A DNA stretch of 31,203 nt, taken from assembly GCA_035620515.1 (NCBI GenBank), contig DASPGR010000030.1:1-31203 (forward strand), read 5' to 3'. Below the pieces are notes generated by a model. That model saw nothing but the letters and a program-made list of their open reading frames with translations, was not told the origin of the DNA and searched no databases. The position numbers and the translations under genes are program-made. This DNA is from SG8-41 sp035620515 (GTDB lineage Bacteria > Pseudomonadota > Gammaproteobacteria > Burkholderiales > SG8-41). Every line of letters begins with the position of its first letter. The first letter of the stretch is position 1. This document shows positions 30,475 to 31,203 of this stretch, in pieces.

Positions 30475-31203
30475 GCGGCCTCCCGGGCAAGGCGCAGGAC
30501 TTCCTGGGAAGCGGCGAGGCTGCGCGGGTCCGTGATTTTCCCGGCGATCGCCGATGCGGCCACTGTCGCGGGGCTCCCAAGATAGAGCTTCGCGTCCCTC
30601 GCTCCGAAGCGCCCGGTGTTGTTGTTGGCAGCCGTTGAAATCGATGCCTCGCCCGAATGCACGGGCCCGATCACCGCGTCATTGCACGGGCCGCAGCCCG
30701 CCGGCAGCAGGACGGCGCCGGCCTCGATGAAGATCTTCATGATGCCGTCGTCGATCATGCGCCTGGTCGAGCGTTCCGAGCCGGGCGCGATGAAAAGGCG
30801 CATGCCGGGGTGAATGCGCCGGCCGCTCAAAACGCTTGCCGCAAGCACGAGGTCTTCGTACATCGACGATCCGCAGGAGCCGATGAAAGCATGGCTCACC
30901 GCGGTGCCGGCCACCTCGGAAAGATTCACCGCTCTTTCAATCCCGCCCGGCAGTGCAACCTGCGGCTCCAGCGCGCCGACCTCGAGCATGAGATCCGCCT
31001 CGTAGCTTGCGTCGGCGTCGGGGTAGATGGGCGTGAATGGACGCTGCGCACGTGCCGTGGCAAGCGCGATGACCTTATCGGAAGGCGGAAAGAAGACGCC
31101 ATAGGCGCGCATTTCGGTCGGGCTCGAGCAGAGCGCAGTGCGCGCGGCCAAGTCGAACTGACCGATGTCGCCGGCGAACTCGAGCACGCGGTAGTCGAGA
31201 TCG
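30471..31203 (-). CDS. Aconitase-family hydro-lyase large subunit (LeuC-like), C-terminal part, cut by window end
   Basis: The frame stays open to the right edge of the window; the visible 243 codons are the C-terminal portion of a LeuC/HacA-type subunit. Three 4Fe-4S ligand cysteines are visible, one in FIGSCGSSMYEDL and two in AGCGPCNDA. In LeuC the first reads GSCTN(G/S), so the T-N pair after cysteine is changed here to G-S. The SISTAANNNTGRFG segment replaces the usual STSNRNFxGRxG. It should dehydrate or isomerise a hydroxy-dicarboxylate. Members of this wider family include 2,3-dimethylmalate and homoaconitate hydratases. It forms an operon with the small subunit and the acetyltransferase. 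Confidence 0.87.
   Translation of the reverse strand, partial: DLDYRVLEFAGDIGQFDLAARTALCSSPTEMRAYGVFFPPSDKVIALATARAQRPFTPIYPDADASYEADLMLEVGALEPQVALPGGIERAVNLSEVAGTAVSHAFIGSCGSSMYEDLVLAASVLSGRRIHPGMRLFIAPGSERSTRRMIDDGIMKIFIEAGAVLLPAGCGPCNDAVIGPVHSGEASISTAANNNTGRFGARDAKLYLGSPATVAASAIAGKITDPRSLAASQEVLRLAREAA

Overview
The window looks like chromosomal DNA from a high-GC Gram-negative bacterium, most likely a proteobacterium and plausibly a betaproteobacterium. The pointers are a DsbB with its two cysteine pairs, a YdcH/DUF465 protein, an ArfB ribosome-rescue factor, and a solitary periplasmic binding protein of the Bug/TctC family, which is greatly expanded in Burkholderiales. No rRNA, tRNA, CRISPR array, transposase, phage gene or transcription factor was recognised.

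Left part (1-7.4 kb) is a mix of housekeeping and metabolic genes on both strands: a truncated arfB, dsbB, a YdcH-like gene, a two-subunit molybdenum hydroxylase (2Fe-2S small subunit plus molybdopterin large subunit, overlapping by ATGA), an orphan 76-residue gene with its own terminator, a serine/threonine dehydratase, a secreted protein of unknown function and a MarC-family membrane protein. The gaps on either side of the dehydratase hold three matches to the DnaA box.

Middle part (7.6-26.5 kb) is the striking region: eighteen genes on the + strand with short gaps or overlaps. It reads as two successive modules of similar composition. Module 1 has a solute-binding protein, an alpha/beta hydrolase, a quinone-reductase-like enzyme, an M24 (creatinase/aminopeptidase P fold) protein, a complete E1-alpha/E1-beta/E2 2-oxoacid dehydrogenase without an E3, a two-domain rhodanese and a 3-hydroxyisobutyrate-dehydrogenase-like enzyme. 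Module 2 has an ABC importer (ATPase, binding protein, two permeases), an aldo/keto reductase, a second alpha/beta hydrolase of the same family, an ornithine-cyclodeaminase-like enzyme, an FMN alpha-hydroxyacid dehydrogenase and a second M24 protein. The gene content suggests import and stepwise oxidation/cleavage of a small organic, perhaps nitrogen-containing, compound to an oxoacid and then an acyl-CoA. The substrate cannot be read from the sequence. Both M24 proteins have altered metal-ligand positions, so they may not be peptidases.

Right part (26.5-31.2 kb) holds the Bug/TctC binding protein (- strand), a 680-base gene-poor stretch with a promoter-like box, a small ORF with a strong ribosome site and three strong hairpins, a D-Ala-D-Ala-ligase-like ATP-grasp gene with a leaderless-type promoter, and a - strand operon of aconitase-family large subunit (cut by the window end), small subunit and a GNAT acetyltransferase, all overlapping. 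The aconitase-family pair has non-canonical active-site loops.

A heptanucleotide repeat of the form GTGAYNN recurs at six or more places, nearly all at gene junctions. It appears in both orientations and sometimes runs into the ends of coding sequences.
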